Shown: positions 6,691 to 14,602, numbered from the stretch's first letter. The stretch: 14,602 bases of DNA from Sutterella sp. (GCA_003488465.1 DNLN01000151.1:1-14602); one strand, 5' to 3'. Made by a program: numbers and translations. The notes: generated by a model not told the origin, from the letters alone.

Positions 6691-7727
6691 TCTGAAACCT
6701 CCTTGCTCACGTGCATCCCTGATTTTTTGAGTACCCTGGCGCGCAGCTGTCCGCAGCCACCCTCGACATCCTGCGCGGCGCTCATCCGGAGCGTCGCGAC
6801 GGTGCCGCGCCTTCTGAGGATCGTAATGAGATCCTCGATGTGCGCCTGCTCGGGCCGGGTGAAACTGCTCCCCGGCACGGGGTTCACGGCAATGAAGTTC
6901 ACCATGGCGTAGCGCCCGGCGACAAGATCTGCGAGCCGCTCCACCTGCGCTTCATCGTCGTTGACGCCCGCAATGAGCGTCCACTCGATCTGAGCCGGGT
7001 ATTTCGTCGCTTCGGCATAGTCGAGCGTGCGCTCAAGCAGCCGCTCGACCGGAATGGGGCTTGAGCGCGGCAAAAGCCTGCGCCGCAGCGCATCATCCGT
7101 CGTGTGCAGCGAGAGCGCGAGCGCAGGCTTCACCTCGCACTTTGGCAGCGCATCAAAGAGCCGCTCGTCTCCCACCGTCGACACGACAATGTCCTTGTGC
7201 GCAAGATTGAGCGTCGTCCCCATGAAGTGCACGGCCTCCAGAACGGCCGCCATGTTGTGGAGCGGCTCGCCCATGCCCATCAGCACGATCTTTTTCGTCT
7301 GCGGGCGGATCGCGCGGGCCTCGGCCACCTGCGCGAGAATCTCGGCGCTCGAGAGCTGCCGAATAAGGCCGCTTTTGCCTGTCATGCAAAAAAGGCACCC
7401 CACCGCGCAGCCAACCTGGGTCGAAACGCACAGCCCGTCACGCGGCAGCAGCACCGACTCGACAATCTGCCCGTCGGCAAGCTCCACGATGAGCTTCATC
7501 GACTGCGCCTGGCTGCTCGGCACCGTGAGCACGCGGGAGAGTCCCTCCAGACTTGCCCTGATACGGGGCAGCTCTTCGGCAAGCGCCTTGGGAAAACGGT
7601 CGCTGGCACGCTCGCTCCAAGGGCCAAGATGCATCCAGGCGCGCATCACGCGGCGGATGTGTGCGCTCTTCGCTCCAAGCGCCTCAAGCTCGGCCACGAG
7701 TTCGCTCAAGTGCGGTCCGCGCATCAC
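6687..7727 (-). CDS. rlmN: RlmN-family radical-SAM RNA methyltransferase, divergent
   Basis: RlmN methylates C2 of A2503 in 23S rRNA and of A37 in some tRNAs, using a radical-SAM centre and a methyl-cysteine relay. Present here: the cluster motif C107-x3-C111-x2-C114, GMGEPLHN (151-158) for SAM binding, C325 in GGCGQL as the methyl-carrying cysteine, and C100 seven residues before the cluster, at the spacing of E. coli C118. All catalytic cysteines are therefore kept. The protein is short (346 against about 384 in E. coli) with a reduced N terminus, and motif surroundings differ (CMTGKSGLIRQL after the cluster). It may be a paralogue or separate subfamily rather than the housekeeping RlmN. 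Start: GTG 7727 (GTGA overlap with ntrC) or ATG 7724 (TGATG); a GGAGG lies 6 and 9 bases upstream respectively. The downstream gene overlaps its stop. Confidence 0.85.
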   Translation of the reverse strand: MMRGPHLSELVAELEALGAKSAHIRRVMRAWMHLGPWSERASDRFPKALAEELPRIRASLEGLSRVLTVPSSQAQSMKLIVELADGQIVESVLLPRDGLCVSTQVGCAVGCLFCMTGKSGLIRQLSSAEILAQVAEARAIRPQTKKIVLMGMGEPLHNMAAVLEAVHFMGTTLNLAHKDIVVSTVGDERLFDALPKCEVKPALALSLHTTDDALRRRLLPRSSPIPVERLLERTLDYAEATKYPAQIEWTLIAGVNDDEAQVERLADLVAGRYAMVNFIAVNPVPGSSFTRPEQAHIEDLITILRRRGTVATLRMSAAQDVEGGCGQLRARVLKKSGMHVSKEVSE

Positions 7728-9145
7728 TCCTCGCCTCCGAGTCCGAGTTCCTGCAGCTTGCGGGTGAGGGTATTGCGTCCGACCCCAAGCCGCTGCGCCG
7801 CCTCAACCTTGCGTCCGTGCGTGTAGGCGAGCGCCGCCTTGAACACCGTCGCTTCAAACCGATCCGTGAGCCGGCTCATCAGCCCAGGTCTGTCCTCTTC
7901 GAGCATCTCGGTGACCGTAAGGCTCAGGGCATCCGTCCAGTCGCTTCCGGGAACCTTCTGGTGAAGTGCGCCGCCCGCTGGCTCGTGCATCTCAGGCGGC
8001 AGATCGGCAACGCGAATCGTGCGCGAGGAGGCCATGACCGTAAGCCAGTTGCAGATGTTCTCAAGCTGCCGCACATTGCCCGGGAACGGATAGCGCTTCA
8101 TGAATTCAAGCGCCTCCCCCGAGAGATACTTGCGTTCGGTCTTGAGGCTCGCCGCTGCCTGCGCGAGAAAATAATCCGCGAGCGACTCGATGTCCTCCGG
8201 CCGCTCGCGAAGCGCAGGGAGCCTGAGCCGAATCACATTGAGTCGGTGAAAGAGGTCCTCTCGGAAAAGCCCCTCGGCCACACGCTGCTCCAAATTCTGA
8301 TTCGTGGCGGCGATCACGCGCACGTCCGAGGCGATGAGCTGTCTGCCGCCCACGCGGTAAAAGCTTCCGTCCGAGAGCACGCGCAGCAGCCTTGTCTGCA
8401 GCTCCATCGGCATGTCGCCGATCTCATCGAGAAAGAGCGTGCCGCCCTTGGCCTGCTCGAACCGCCCGATCTGCGTAGAGTTGGCGCCGGTAAACGCGCC
8501 CCGTTCGTGCCCGAAGAGCTCGCTCTCAAGGAGCTCCCGGGGGATGGCCGCCGTGTTGATCGCAACAAACGGGGCGGACTTGCGCAGGCTGTGCCGGTGC
8601 AGCGCCCGGGCAACAACCTCCTTGCCCGCGCCCGACTCTCCCGTGAGCAGCACCGTCGCGTGCGACTGCGAGAGCCTGCCGATCGCGCGGAACACCTCCT
8701 GCATGGCGCGGGACTGTCCGATGATGTCGGGACGCTGCTGATGGTCCGGGCCGGACGGCGCGTGCTGCACGGGAGCGGACTTTTCCGACTCCTCGCAGGC
8801 GCGCCTGAGAAGATCGATCGCCTGATTGATGTCAAAGGGCTTGGCAAGGTACTCATACGCGCCGCCCTGGAAGGCGCTCACAGCGCTGTCCAGATCGCTG
8901 TAGGCGGTCATGATGACAACCGGCAGCTGCGGCAGGCGCTTTTTCACGATCGCAAGGAGCTCCAGCCCCGACATGTCGTGAATGCGGATGTCGGAAAGAA
9001 GCACCGACGGGCTGTCCGTTTCCAGAGCGCCGAGCACATCGCCCGCCTGAGAGAACACCCGGCAGGGCATCTGCGCCTTGGCAAGCGCCTTTTCCAGAAC
9101 CCATCGGATCGACTTGTCGTCGTCAACAATCCAAATCGGTTTCAC
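7724..9145 (-). CDS. ntrC: NtrC, sigma-54-dependent nitrogen response regulator
   Basis: NtrC, phosphorylated by NtrB under nitrogen limitation, binds enhancers and remodels sigma-54 RNA polymerase. The 473 residues show the full three-part build. The receiver domain has acidic residues D8-D10, phospho-acceptor D52, T80 and K102. The AAA+ domain has Walker A GESGAGKE (169-176), GAFTGA sigma-54 loop (216-221), Walker B GGTLFLDE (234-241) and the R295 region (FREDLFHRL). The C-terminal Fis-type helix-turn-helix lies at about 443-467. The receiver motif after the phospho-acceptor reads DIRIHDMSG; the usual Met-Pro is Ile-His, a small oddity. The start is GTG with AAGGAG 8 bases upstream, overlapping the ntrB stop (TGAAAGGAG); the intergenic gap is 14 bases. 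It very probably acts on the sigma-54 promoter in front of glnA in this window. Confidence 0.97.
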   Translation of the reverse strand: MKPIWIVDDDKSIRWVLEKALAKAQMPCRVFSQAGDVLGALETDSPSVLLSDIRIHDMSGLELLAIVKKRLPQLPVVIMTAYSDLDSAVSAFQGGAYEYLAKPFDINQAIDLLRRACEESEKSAPVQHAPSGPDHQQRPDIIGQSRAMQEVFRAIGRLSQSHATVLLTGESGAGKEVVARALHRHSLRKSAPFVAINTAAIPRELLESELFGHERGAFTGANSTQIGRFEQAKGGTLFLDEIGDMPMELQTRLLRVLSDGSFYRVGGRQLIASDVRVIAATNQNLEQRVAEGLFREDLFHRLNVIRLRLPALRERPEDIESLADYFLAQAAASLKTERKYLSGEALEFMKRYPFPGNVRQLENICNWLTVMASSRTIRVADLPPEMHEPAGGALHQKVPGSDWTDALSLTVTEMLEEDRPGLMSRLTDRFEATVFKAALAYTHGRKVEAAQRLGVGRNTLTRKLQELGLGGEE

Positions 9146-9159
9146 TAGGAACTCTCCTT

Positions 9160-10296
9160 TCAGCCTTCGGCTCGAACAATCGGAGCGCCCAGGGGAAAGA
9201 GCACGGAAAACTCCGTCCTTCCCGGAACGCTCTGCACCTCGACCGAGCCCGCATGCTGCTCGACATACGTTTTCACGAGAGCAAGCCCAAGCCCCGTTCC
9301 ATCCGCCCGTCCCGTCACGAGCGGATAAAAGATCCTCTCGCGCAACTGAGGATCAATGCCCGGCCCGTTGTCCGTCACCTTCACGCAAAGCGCCATCCGG
9401 TATCGGTTCGAGCGGATCGTGACCTGACGCGCAACGCGAGTCTTGAGGACGATCTTGCCCTCGCCCTTCCTAATCTCGCTCTTAAGCGCCTGGGCGGCAT
9501 TTCGCACAATGTTCAGAAACACCTGAATGAGCTGCTCGCCGTCGCCCATGATCTCGGGAAGCGACACGTCATAGTCGCGTTGGATCGCAAGTCCCTCGCG
9601 GTACTCTGCAAGCGCAAGGCTGCGAACCCGCTCAAGCACCTCATGAATGTTGATTTCACGAATGCGCCGCTCGGTTCGGTACGGGACGAGCATTCGATCA
9701 AGAAGTCCCTGCAGCCTGTCCGATTCGTGAATGATGACGCCTGTGTACTCGCGCAGCTGCGCGTCCTCAAGCTCGAGTTCCAGAAGCTGCGCGGCACCCC
9801 GGATGCCGCCGAGCGGATTTTTGATCTCATGCGCAAGATTGCGCAGCATTCCGCGGGCTGCGCCCGAGAGGTCGGACTGGTGTTCCTCGCGGAACCGCTC
9901 AAAGGCCTGGTGGACATCGGACACTTCGACAAGGAAACGGTCGGGATCGCCGGAAAGAGACACCGTGACATGCATGCGGCGGGCGGCCCGCACGGGCGCG
10001 GCGACCTCGGCGATGAAACTGCAGGGGGCACTCTGCTCATCCTGCTGCCTGAGGACGGCGAGCCACCCTTTGAGCCCATCGACAAGCGCCGAGAGATCCG
10101 TCCCGACGAGCGCTCTCTTGGAAAAGCCGAACAGCATCTCGGAGGCGGGGTTGCAGCGCAGGATCCGGGCCTGCGCATTCACCAGCACCACCCCCGTCGT
10201 CAGCGCCCCGGCAGCAGCCCAGAACGCCTCGTCACTCGTTCTTGCGGGCTGCGGAGCGGCGTTTCGCGCCCCGCCCCGCACCGCCTGGCGAGTCAC
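9160..10296 (-). CDS. ntrB: NtrB, nitrogen-sensing histidine kinase
   Basis: NtrB (GlnL) is a soluble kinase/phosphatase that phosphorylates NtrC and in well-studied proteobacteria is controlled by PII protein. Over 378 residues there are no membrane helices. A PAS domain (about 25-130) is followed by the dimerisation box LAHEIKNPLGG with phospho-acceptor H156. The ATP-binding domain has an N box (LNIVRNAAQAL, 261-271), G1 DNGPGID (309-315) and G2 GTGLGLAL (333-340). The sensor is slightly longer at its N terminus than E. coli NtrB (349). The start is GTG, 3 bases after the glnA TAA; I see no convincing Shine-Dalgarno, so ribosomes finishing glnA probably reinitiate here. That arrangement should keep kinase levels well below glutamine synthetase. 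The exact start could be a few codons off, but no ATG competes near the N terminus. Confidence 0.96.
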   Translation of the reverse strand: MTRQAVRGGARNAAPQPARTSDEAFWAAAGALTTGVVLVNAQARILRCNPASEMLFGFSKRALVGTDLSALVDGLKGWLAVLRQQDEQSAPCSFIAEVAAPVRAARRMHVTVSLSGDPDRFLVEVSDVHQAFERFREEHQSDLSGAARGMLRNLAHEIKNPLGGIRGAAQLLELELEDAQLREYTGVIIHESDRLQGLLDRMLVPYRTERRIREINIHEVLERVRSLALAEYREGLAIQRDYDVSLPEIMGDGEQLIQVFLNIVRNAAQALKSEIRKGEGKIVLKTRVARQVTIRSNRYRMALCVKVTDNGPGIDPQLRERIFYPLVTGRADGTGLGLALVKTYVEQHAGSVEVQSVPGRTEFSVLFPLGAPIVRAEG

Positions 10297-10299
10297 GGC

Positions 10300-11712
10300 T
10301 TAGCCGGCGTAGTACATCTCGTACTCGATCGGCTGCACCTGCATGCGATAGCGCTGCACCTCGGCGCGCTTGATCGCGATGTAGCCCTCGAGCATGTCCT
10401 CGGAGAAGACGCCGCCGCGGGTGAGGAACTCGTGATCGGCTTCGAGCGCGTCAAGCGCCTGCTCAAGGCTGCTTGCCACCGTCGGAATCTTGGCGTTCTC
10501 TTCGGGCGGCAGATCGTACAGATTCTTGTCTGCGGGCTCGCCCGGATGAATCTTGTTCTGGATGCCGTCAAGGCCGGCCATGAGCAGCGCGGAGAACGCA
10601 AGATAGGGATTGGCGAGCGGATCGGGGAAGCGAACCTCCACGCGGCGCGCCTTCACGCCGGGAACGTGCGGGATGCGCAGCGAAGCCGAGCGGTTGCATG
10701 CCGAGTAGGCAAGCTTCACGGGAGCCTCGAACCCGGGCACGAGGCGCTTGTAGGAGTTCGTGGTCGGATTGGTGATGGCGTTGAGCGCACGGGCGTGCTT
10801 GATGACGCCGCCGATGTAGTACAGGGCAAGGTCAGAAAGACCCGCATAGCCGTTGCCCGCAAAGAGATTCTTGCCGTCCTTCCAGATCGACTGGTTCACG
10901 TGCATGCCAGAGCCGTTGTCCCCCGGCATTGGCTTGGCCATGAAGGTTGCGGTCTTGCCATAAGCGGCGGCGACGTTCCACACGGTGTACTTGAGGATCT
11001 GGTTCCAGTCGGCGCGGGTCGTGAGCGTTGCAAAGCGCGTGCCGATCTCGCACTGGCCGGCGGCGCCGACCTCATGGTGGTGAAGCTCGGTCGGAACGCC
11101 CTGCTGCTCAAGCAGGGTCACCATCTCGGCGCGCACGTCCGCAAGGCTGTCAACCGGCGGCACCGGGAAGTAGCCGCCCTTCCAGTTGGGACGATGGCCC
11201 AGATTGCCGCCCTCATACTCGATCTTGGAGGACCAGGGCGCCTCCTCGGAGAAAATCTTGTAGAAGGAGTGCTGCGGCTCGGTCGAGAACGTGATGCCGT
11301 CGAAGATGAAGAATTCGGGCTCGGGGCCGAAGAAGGCCTGATCGCCAATGCCGGTGCTTTTCAGGTACGCCTCGGCGCGCTTTGCAATCGAGCGCGGATC
11401 CCTGCTGTATCCCTTGCCCGTATCGGGCTCAACCACGTCGCACGTGAGGATCAGCGTGTTCTGCTCACGGAACGGATCCATGTGCGCGGTCTCGGGATCG
11501 GGCATGAGAATCATGTCGGAGGCCTCAATTCCCTTCCAGCCTCTCATCGAGGAGCCGTCAAAGGGATGGCCGTCCTCGAAGGTGTCTTCCGTGCAGCGGC
11601 TCGCCGGCACTGTCACGTGGTGCTCCTTGCCGAGCGCATCGGTCAAACGATAGTCAACGAACTTGACATCGTTGTCGCGAATCATCTGTACAACATCTGC
11701 TGCTGACGTCAT
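10300..11712 (-). CDS. glnA: GlnA, type I glutamine synthetase
   Basis: GlnA makes glutamine from glutamate, ammonia and ATP as a cytosolic dodecamer and is the main ammonia-assimilation enzyme. The 470-residue length is that of GSI-beta. Motifs: FDGSSMRGW (51-59), EPEFFIFDG metal-binding region (131-139), [14 protein letters not shown] (260-273), NRSASLRIP (340-348), and [10 protein letters not shown] (396-405). In the last, Y399 matches the adenylylated Tyr397 of E. coli, so GlnE-type covalent control is expected. The ATG at 11712 has AGGAG 6 bases upstream. Upstream lies a 266-base control region with a sigma-54 promoter and an NtrC dyad. The gene is followed after 3 bases by ntrB, then ntrC: the classical autoregulated nitrogen operon. 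No terminator is visible between glnA and ntrB. Confidence 0.99.
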   Translation of the reverse strand: MTSAADVVQMIRDNDVKFVDYRLTDALGKEHHVTVPASRCTEDTFEDGHPFDGSSMRGWKGIEASDMILMPDPETAHMDPFREQNTLILTCDVVEPDTGKGYSRDPRSIAKRAEAYLKSTGIGDQAFFGPEPEFFIFDGITFSTEPQHSFYKIFSEEAPWSSKIEYEGGNLGHRPNWKGGYFPVPPVDSLADVRAEMVTLLEQQGVPTELHHHEVGAAGQCEIGTRFATLTTRADWNQILKYTVWNVAAAYGKTATFMAKPMPGDNGSGMHVNQSIWKDGKNLFAGNGYAGLSDLALYYIGGVIKHARALNAITNPTTNSYKRLVPGFEAPVKLAYSACNRSASLRIPHVPGVKARRVEVRFPDPLANPYLAFSALLMAGLDGIQNKIHPGEPADKNLYDLPPEENAKIPTVASSLEQALDALEADHEFLTRGGVFSEDMLEGYIAIKRAEVQRYRMQVQPIEYEMYYAG

Positions 11713-11789
11713 GTCATTCTCCTAAGTACGAATTTTTTGGGTTGTCCTGGAAGAAACCTTGCGATTCCTTCCCTCTTACCCAAACATGA

Positions 11790-11805
11790 TGCAAAACCTG
11801 TGCCA
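11790..11805 (-). promoter_or_regulatory. Sigma-54 (-24/-12) promoter of glnA
   Basis: On the minus strand the sequence reads TGGCAC, five bases, TTGCA, matching the sigma-54 core consensus with the required 10 bases between the GG and GC pairs. Taking the GC as -13/-12, transcription should start near 11779, giving a leader of about 67 bases before the glnA ATG. The pathway fit (glnA-ntrBC) and the enhancer upstream make a chance match unlikely. Confidence 0.9.
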
Positions 11806-11865
11806 GTCGGCAGAATCAGGCCAGCCATGGGGCTTGAGACGGATGAAAGGCGGAAATTTGTGTGA

Positions 11866-11896
11866 TTTTAGAGCATTGCGCACCGTTTTAGTGCAT
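11866..11896. repeat. Short direct repeat TTTTAG(A/T)GCAT before glnA
   Basis: TTTTAGAGCAT (11866-11876) and TTTTAGTGCAT (11886-11896) on the + strand are 10/11 identical and exactly 20 bases apart, about two helical turns. The second copy forms one arm of the NtrC dyad. The first may be a weak half-site; across the full 17-base consensus it matches only about 6 of 12 defined bases. Confidence 0.4.
11879..11895. promoter_or_regulatory. NtrC enhancer-like dyad
   Basis: The + strand reads CGCACCGTTTTAGTGCA. Against the classical TGCACC-N5-GGTGCA it matches 10 of 12 defined bases with the correct 5-base centre. The dyad centre (11887) is about 108 bases upstream of the predicted sigma-54 start, a typical distance for an NtrC enhancer. 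The cognate regulator gene is in the same operon. I found no equally good second site. Confidence 0.8.
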
Positions 11897-11917
11897 CCTC
11901 GCAGGTTCGGCGAAGGC

Positions 11918-11956
11918 ATAAAGAAAACCGCCACAACCAGTTGCTGCAGCGGCTTT
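11918..11956 (-). terminator. Probable intrinsic terminator after dnaJ
   Basis: On the minus strand AAAGCCGC (11956-11949) pairs with GCGGTTTT (11931-11924) as an 8-base stem with one G-T pair, around a 17-base loop that can itself fold (CAA/TTG). The right arm runs into TTTTCTTTAT. It lies just after the dnaJ TAG (22 bases on). The long loop makes it weaker than an ideal terminator. Confidence 0.55.
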
Positions 11957-11978
11957 CGCGAGGGAGAAACGGCTCGGA

Positions 11979-13130
11979 CTAGGACTCGAAGAATCGCTTC
12001 ATCTTGTCCAAGAAGCCCTGATTGCGGGGCGAGTGCTTGCCGGCATTCTCCTGCAGGGTTTCGTCGAACTCCTTGAGAAGCTTCTTTTGCTTTGCGGACA
12101 GATTGACCGGAGTCTCAACGTACACATGCACGTAGAGATCGCCCTTCTGACCCGTGCGCAGGTTGGGCACGCCCTTGCCGCGCAGACGCAGCACCTTGCC
12201 CGACTGCGTCCCCTCGGGGATCGTGATGCGCGTTTCGGTATCCATGGTGGGCACGGACACTTCGCCGCCCAGAGCCGCAGTCGCGAACGAGAGCGGCAGA
12301 TCCTCGTGCAGGTCATCCCCGTCGCGCTCGAAGATCTCATGCTCCTTGATGATGATCTGCACGTAGAGATCGCCCGAGGGACCGCCGTTGCGCCCGGGCT
12401 CGCCCTTGCCGGAGAGCCGGATGCGCTGACCGTTTGCGATGCCGCGCGGGATGTCGATCTCGAGCGTCTTGGTGGAGCGGGTGCGGCCCGTGCCGCGGCA
12501 CTCGGGGCAGGGATCGGAAATGATCTCGCCTGTACCCTGGCAGTGCGGACAGGTCTGCTGCACCTGCAGGAACCCGTTGCTCATGTTGATCGTGCCCGTG
12601 CCGCGGCAGTGCGGACAGGTCTTCTTGCCCGTACCGGGCTTGCAGCCCGTTCCGTGGCAGGTGTGGCACTCATCCCAGACCGGAACACGGATGTCGGTCT
12701 TGGCACCGTTCACAGCCTGCTCGAGCGTGATCTCGAGCGAATAGCTGACGTCGGCCCCGCGGAACACCTGCGGACCGCGGCGTCCGCCGCGCGCAGCGCC
12801 GCCGAAGATCTCCCCGAAGATGTCCGAGAAGTTCTCAAAGCCGCCCATGCCTTCGCCGAAACCGCCAAAGCCGCCGAATCCGCCGGCACCGCCCGCGGCG
12901 CTCGGATCGACGCCAGCCTTGCCGTAGCGGTCGTACGCAGCGCGCTTTTGCGGATCGGAGAGGATCGCGTAGGCCTCGCCGACCTGCTTGAACTTCTCTT
13001 CGGCTTCCTTGTTTCCGTTATTGCGATCGGGATGGTATTTCATCGCAAGGCGCCGGTACGCCTTCTTGATCTCATCCTCGCTGGCACCGCGGGAAAGCCC
13101 CAGTACCTCGTAATAATCCTGATCAGCCAT
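11979..13130 (-). CDS. dnaJ: DnaJ (Hsp40) co-chaperone
   Basis: DnaJ delivers unfolded clients to DnaK and stimulates its ATPase. The 383-residue protein is a full class A DnaJ. The J domain has the HPD triad at 33-35. A Gly/Phe-rich linker follows (about 76-115, repeated GGFGG units). The zinc domain has four CxxCxGxG repeats starting at C155, C172, C194 and C208, and the C-terminal substrate-binding domains begin near 220. It lies 112 bases downstream of dnaK on the same strand. The ATG at 13130 has only a weak ribosome signal (GGA, 8 bases upstream). A likely terminator follows the gene, closing the chaperone unit. No internal heat-shock promoter is evident before it. Confidence 0.99.
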   Translation of the reverse strand: MADQDYYEVLGLSRGASEDEIKKAYRRLAMKYHPDRNNGNKEAEEKFKQVGEAYAILSDPQKRAAYDRYGKAGVDPSAAGGAGGFGGFGGFGEGMGGFENFSDIFGEIFGGAARGGRRGPQVFRGADVSYSLEITLEQAVNGAKTDIRVPVWDECHTCHGTGCKPGTGKKTCPHCRGTGTINMSNGFLQVQQTCPHCQGTGEIISDPCPECRGTGRTRSTKTLEIDIPRGIANGQRIRLSGKGEPGRNGGPSGDLYVQIIIKEHEIFERDGDDLHEDLPLSFATAALGGEVSVPTMDTETRITIPEGTQSGKVLRLRGKGVPNLRTGQKGDLYVHVYVETPVNLSAKQKKLLKEFDETLQENAGKHSPRNQGFLDKMKRFFES

Positions 13131-13242
13131 CGTGACTATCCAATAAAAACAGCAACAGGGCCGTGAGCTTTTGGCAAGCTGCGCGACCCCGGAATCTCAG
13201 AGAGGCGCGGCACAAAGCCTTTGCCCCTCCGAAGCGGCCCGA
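13131..13242 (-). other. dnaK-dnaJ intergenic spacer
   Basis: This 112-base spacer contains small inverted repeats (AGCTT/AAGCT around 13168-13182 and GGCAAAGG/CCTTTGCC-like around 13210-13227) and a T5 run on the minus strand near 13145-13149. The T-run is preceded only by a 4-base CAGC/GCTG pairing, so a real terminator is doubtful. It may allow partial attenuation between dnaK and dnaJ. No sigma-32-like promoter was found. Confidence 0.4.
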
Positions 13243-14602
13243 TTAGTGCTTGACTTCCTTGTAGTCGGCGTCAACGACATCGTCGTCGGCAGCCTTGCCG
13301 GAAGCATGCTGACCGGCGCCCGCCTGGCCCGCGGCCTGCTGCTGGGCCTGACCGGCCTCGGCGGCAGCCTTGTTGAGCTTCTCGCCGATCTTCTGGGCGG
13401 CAGCCATCAGAGCCTCGACCTTCTTGTCGATCACGGCCTTGTCCTCGCCGCGCACGGCCTCCTCGACCTCCTTGATCGCGGATTCGCAGGCGGCGCGGTC
13501 GGCGCTCTCAACCTTGTCGCCGAGATCCTTGAGGGTCTTCTGGACCTGGTTGATGGCGGCGTCGGCCTGGTTGCGGGCCTGAGCAAGCTCGAAGCGCTTC
13601 TGATCCTCGGCCTTGTTCGCCTCGGCATCACGCACCATGCGGTTGATCTCGTCCTCGGACAGACCGGAGCTCGCCTTGATGGTGATGTTGTTCTCCTTGC
13701 CCGTTGCCTTGTCCTTGGCAGCCACGTGCAGGATGCCGTTGGCGTCGATGTCGAAGGTCACCTCGATCTGAGGCAGGCCGCGCGGAGAGGGCGGAATGCC
13801 TTCGAGGTTGAACTCGCCGAGGAGCTTGTTCGAAGCGGCCATCTGGCGCTCGCCCTGGTAGACCTTGATGGTCACCGCGGGCTGGTTGTCCTCGGCGGTC
13901 GAGAACACCTGAGCGTGCTTGGTCGGAATCGTGGTGTTGCGCTTGATCATCGGCGTCATCACGCCGCCCAGGGTTTCAATGCCCAGGGTGAGCGGGGTCA
14001 CGTCGAGCAGCAGCACGTCCTTGCGGTCGCCCGTCAACACGGAGCCCTGAATGGCGGCGCCGATGGCGACGGCCTCGTCCGGGTTCACGTCCTTGCGGGG
14101 TTCCTTGCCGAAGAACTCGCGAACCACTTCCTGCACGCGGGGCATGCGGCTCATGCCGCCCACGAGGATCACGTCGGAGATGTCAGAGGTGCTGGCACCG
14201 GCGTCCGACAGAGCCTTGCGGCAGGGTTCGATCGTGCGCTGAACGAGATCCTCGACGAGGCTTTCGAACTTGGCGCGGGTGATCGTGATGTTCATGTGCT
14301 TGGGACCGGTCGCGTCGGCCGTGATGTACGGCAGATTGATTTCGGTCTGTTGGCGGTTCGAGAGCTCGATCTTGGCCTTCTCGGCGGCGTCCTTCAGGCG
14401 CTGCAGAGCAAGCACGTCCTTGGACAGATCGACACCCGTATCCTTGCGGAACTCCTCGATCAGGTAGTCGACGAGCCTCTGGTCGAAGTCTTCGCCGCCA
14501 AGGAACGTATCGCCGTTCGTGGAGAGCACTTCGAACTGCTTGTCGCCGTCCACGTTGGCAATGTCGATCACGGAGATATCGAACGTGCCGCCGCCCAGGT
14601 CG
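13243..14602 (-). CDS. dnaK: DnaK (Hsp70) chaperone, 5' end cut by the window
   Basis: DnaK is the ATP-driven chaperone for unfolded proteins. The visible reading frame is open to the window end, beginning at [10 protein letters not shown], the phosphate-2 loop that starts near residue 194 in E. coli DnaK. About 190 N-terminal residues, with the start codon, therefore lie outside. Present are [10 protein letters not shown], the [13 protein letters not shown] motif, the interdomain linker region [19 protein letters not shown], the substrate-binding domain (TVFS-like [12 protein letters not shown]), the helical lid, and an Ala/Gln/Gly-rich tail ending in [14 protein letters not shown], close to the canonical EEVK-type end. 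A shorter reading from a GTG at 14571 is an internal codon, not the start. dnaJ follows after 112 bases. Confidence 0.99.
   Translation of the reverse strand, partial: DLGGGTFDISVIDIANVDGDKQFEVLSTNGDTFLGGEDFDQRLVDYLIEEFRKDTGVDLSKDVLALQRLKDAAEKAKIELSNRQQTEINLPYITADATGPKHMNITITRAKFESLVEDLVQRTIEPCRKALSDAGASTSDISDVILVGGMSRMPRVQEVVREFFGKEPRKDVNPDEAVAIGAAIQGSVLTGDRKDVLLLDVTPLTLGIETLGGVMTPMIKRNTTIPTKHAQVFSTAEDNQPAVTIKVYQGERQMAASNKLLGEFNLEGIPPSPRGLPQIEVTFDIDANGILHVAAKDKATGKENNITIKASSGLSEDEINRMVRDAEANKAEDQKRFELAQARNQADAAINQVQKTLKDLGDKVESADRAACESAIKEVEEAVRGEDKAVIDKKVEALMAAAQKIGEKLNKAAAEAGQAQQQAAGQAGAGQHASGKAADDDVVDADYKEVKH

Larger units (their letters stand above)
11713..11978 (-). promoter_or_regulatory. 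glnA control region (whole dnaJ-glnA gap)
   Basis: This 266-base non-coding stretch holds, in the direction of transcription, the dnaJ terminator hairpin, an NtrC-like dyad, a partial copy of it, a sigma-54 promoter and a leader of about 67 bases ending in the glnA ribosome site. A TAAAAT (11870-11865, minus strand) could be a -10 element, but no fitting -35 lies 16-18 bases upstream. No small ORF with a convincing ribosome site was seen here. Confidence 0.8.

Noticed and set aside
7661..9148. A 495-codon + strand open frame opposite ntrC.
   Set aside because: It mirrors the ntrC reading frame almost end to end; ntrC has every expected motif, so this is a shadow.
9253..11706. An 817-codon open frame on the + strand opposite ntrB and glnA.
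   Set aside because: It runs antisense across two unmistakable genes and their junction, is rich in Arg/His/Leu with no domain, and is what G+C-rich codon use on the other strand produces. No promoter or ribosome site supports it.
11855..11871. An IHF site between the NtrC dyad and the sigma-54 promoter.
   Set aside because: The best candidate (AATCAC then ATT) misses the consensus in both halves; not supportable by eye.
11855..11893. A sigma-70 promoter for glnA using TAAAAT at 11870-11865 (minus strand).
   Set aside because: The hexamer 17 bases upstream is CACTAA, which hardly matches TTGACA, and there is no extended -10 TG.
12532..12668. Repeated CxxCxGxG-coding units that look like a short tandem DNA repeat.
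   Set aside because: They are the zinc-finger repeats normal for DnaJ.
12033..13166. A 377-codon + strand open frame opposite dnaJ.
   Set aside because: Shadow of dnaJ; the Leu/Ala/Arg-rich product has no family features.
13145..13182. Possible intrinsic terminator between dnaK and dnaJ (AGCTT/AAGCT repeat and a T5 run).
   Set aside because: The good inverted repeat is about 18 bases from the T-run and the pairing directly before the T-run is only 4 bases, so it does not make a convincing terminator.
1..14602. CRISPR array, tRNA, rRNA, transposase, toxin-antitoxin or phage-defence system.
   Set aside because: Both strands were read for regular repeats, known motifs and unexplained spaces; nothing of this kind is present, and gene density leaves no gap over 300 bases.

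Overview
The window (about 60% G+C by eye) carries ten protein-coding genes, all on the minus strand, so transcription runs from high to low coordinates. I see no + strand gene, tRNA, rRNA, CRISPR array, insertion sequence or phage gene. The dnaK-dnaJ pair, the contiguous glnA-ntrB-ntrC set, the DnaJ and NtrB sequence style and the bcs genes all suggest a Gram-negative proteobacterium. A betaproteobacterium of the Burkholderiales, possibly Sutterella-like, is my best guess, but that placement is inference.

Layout in the direction of transcription: (1) The 3' two thirds of dnaK (cut by the window end) and complete dnaJ form the Hsp70 chaperone pair, followed by a probable intrinsic terminator. 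(2) A 266-bp control region holds a near-perfect sigma-54 promoter (TGGCAC-N5-TTGCA) and an NtrC-type dyad centred about 108 bp upstream of the predicted start. It drives glnA (glutamine synthetase), ntrB (sensor kinase) and ntrC (sigma-54 activator), which are tightly packed; NtrC made by this operon probably activates the operon's own promoter. (3) A divergent rlmN-family radical-SAM gene and an unrecognised two-helix membrane protein gene (orf156) follow with 4-base stop/start overlaps, so both look like distal members of the same nitrogen operon. (4) After a 95-bp gap with a plausible sigma-70 promoter comes an enterobacterial-type cellulose operon: bcsR-like, bcsQ, bcsA, bcsB and the start of bcsZ, which runs off the window at base 1. 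bcsC would be expected next.

How they work together: GlnA assimilates ammonia and NtrBC tunes its transcription to nitrogen status. BcsA polymerises UDP-glucose to cellulose under c-di-GMP control (PilZ motifs are present). BcsB guides the chain through the periplasm, BcsZ trims it, and BcsR/BcsQ are the cytosolic accessory pair. Most of the window is well-known biology. The items most worth a second look are the BcsR-like small protein that is easy to miss and mis-start, the divergent RlmN plus orf156 coupled to ntrC, the sigma-54/NtrC architecture before glnA, and an E. coli-like bcs operon lacking bcsEFG at the position where E. coli has them.
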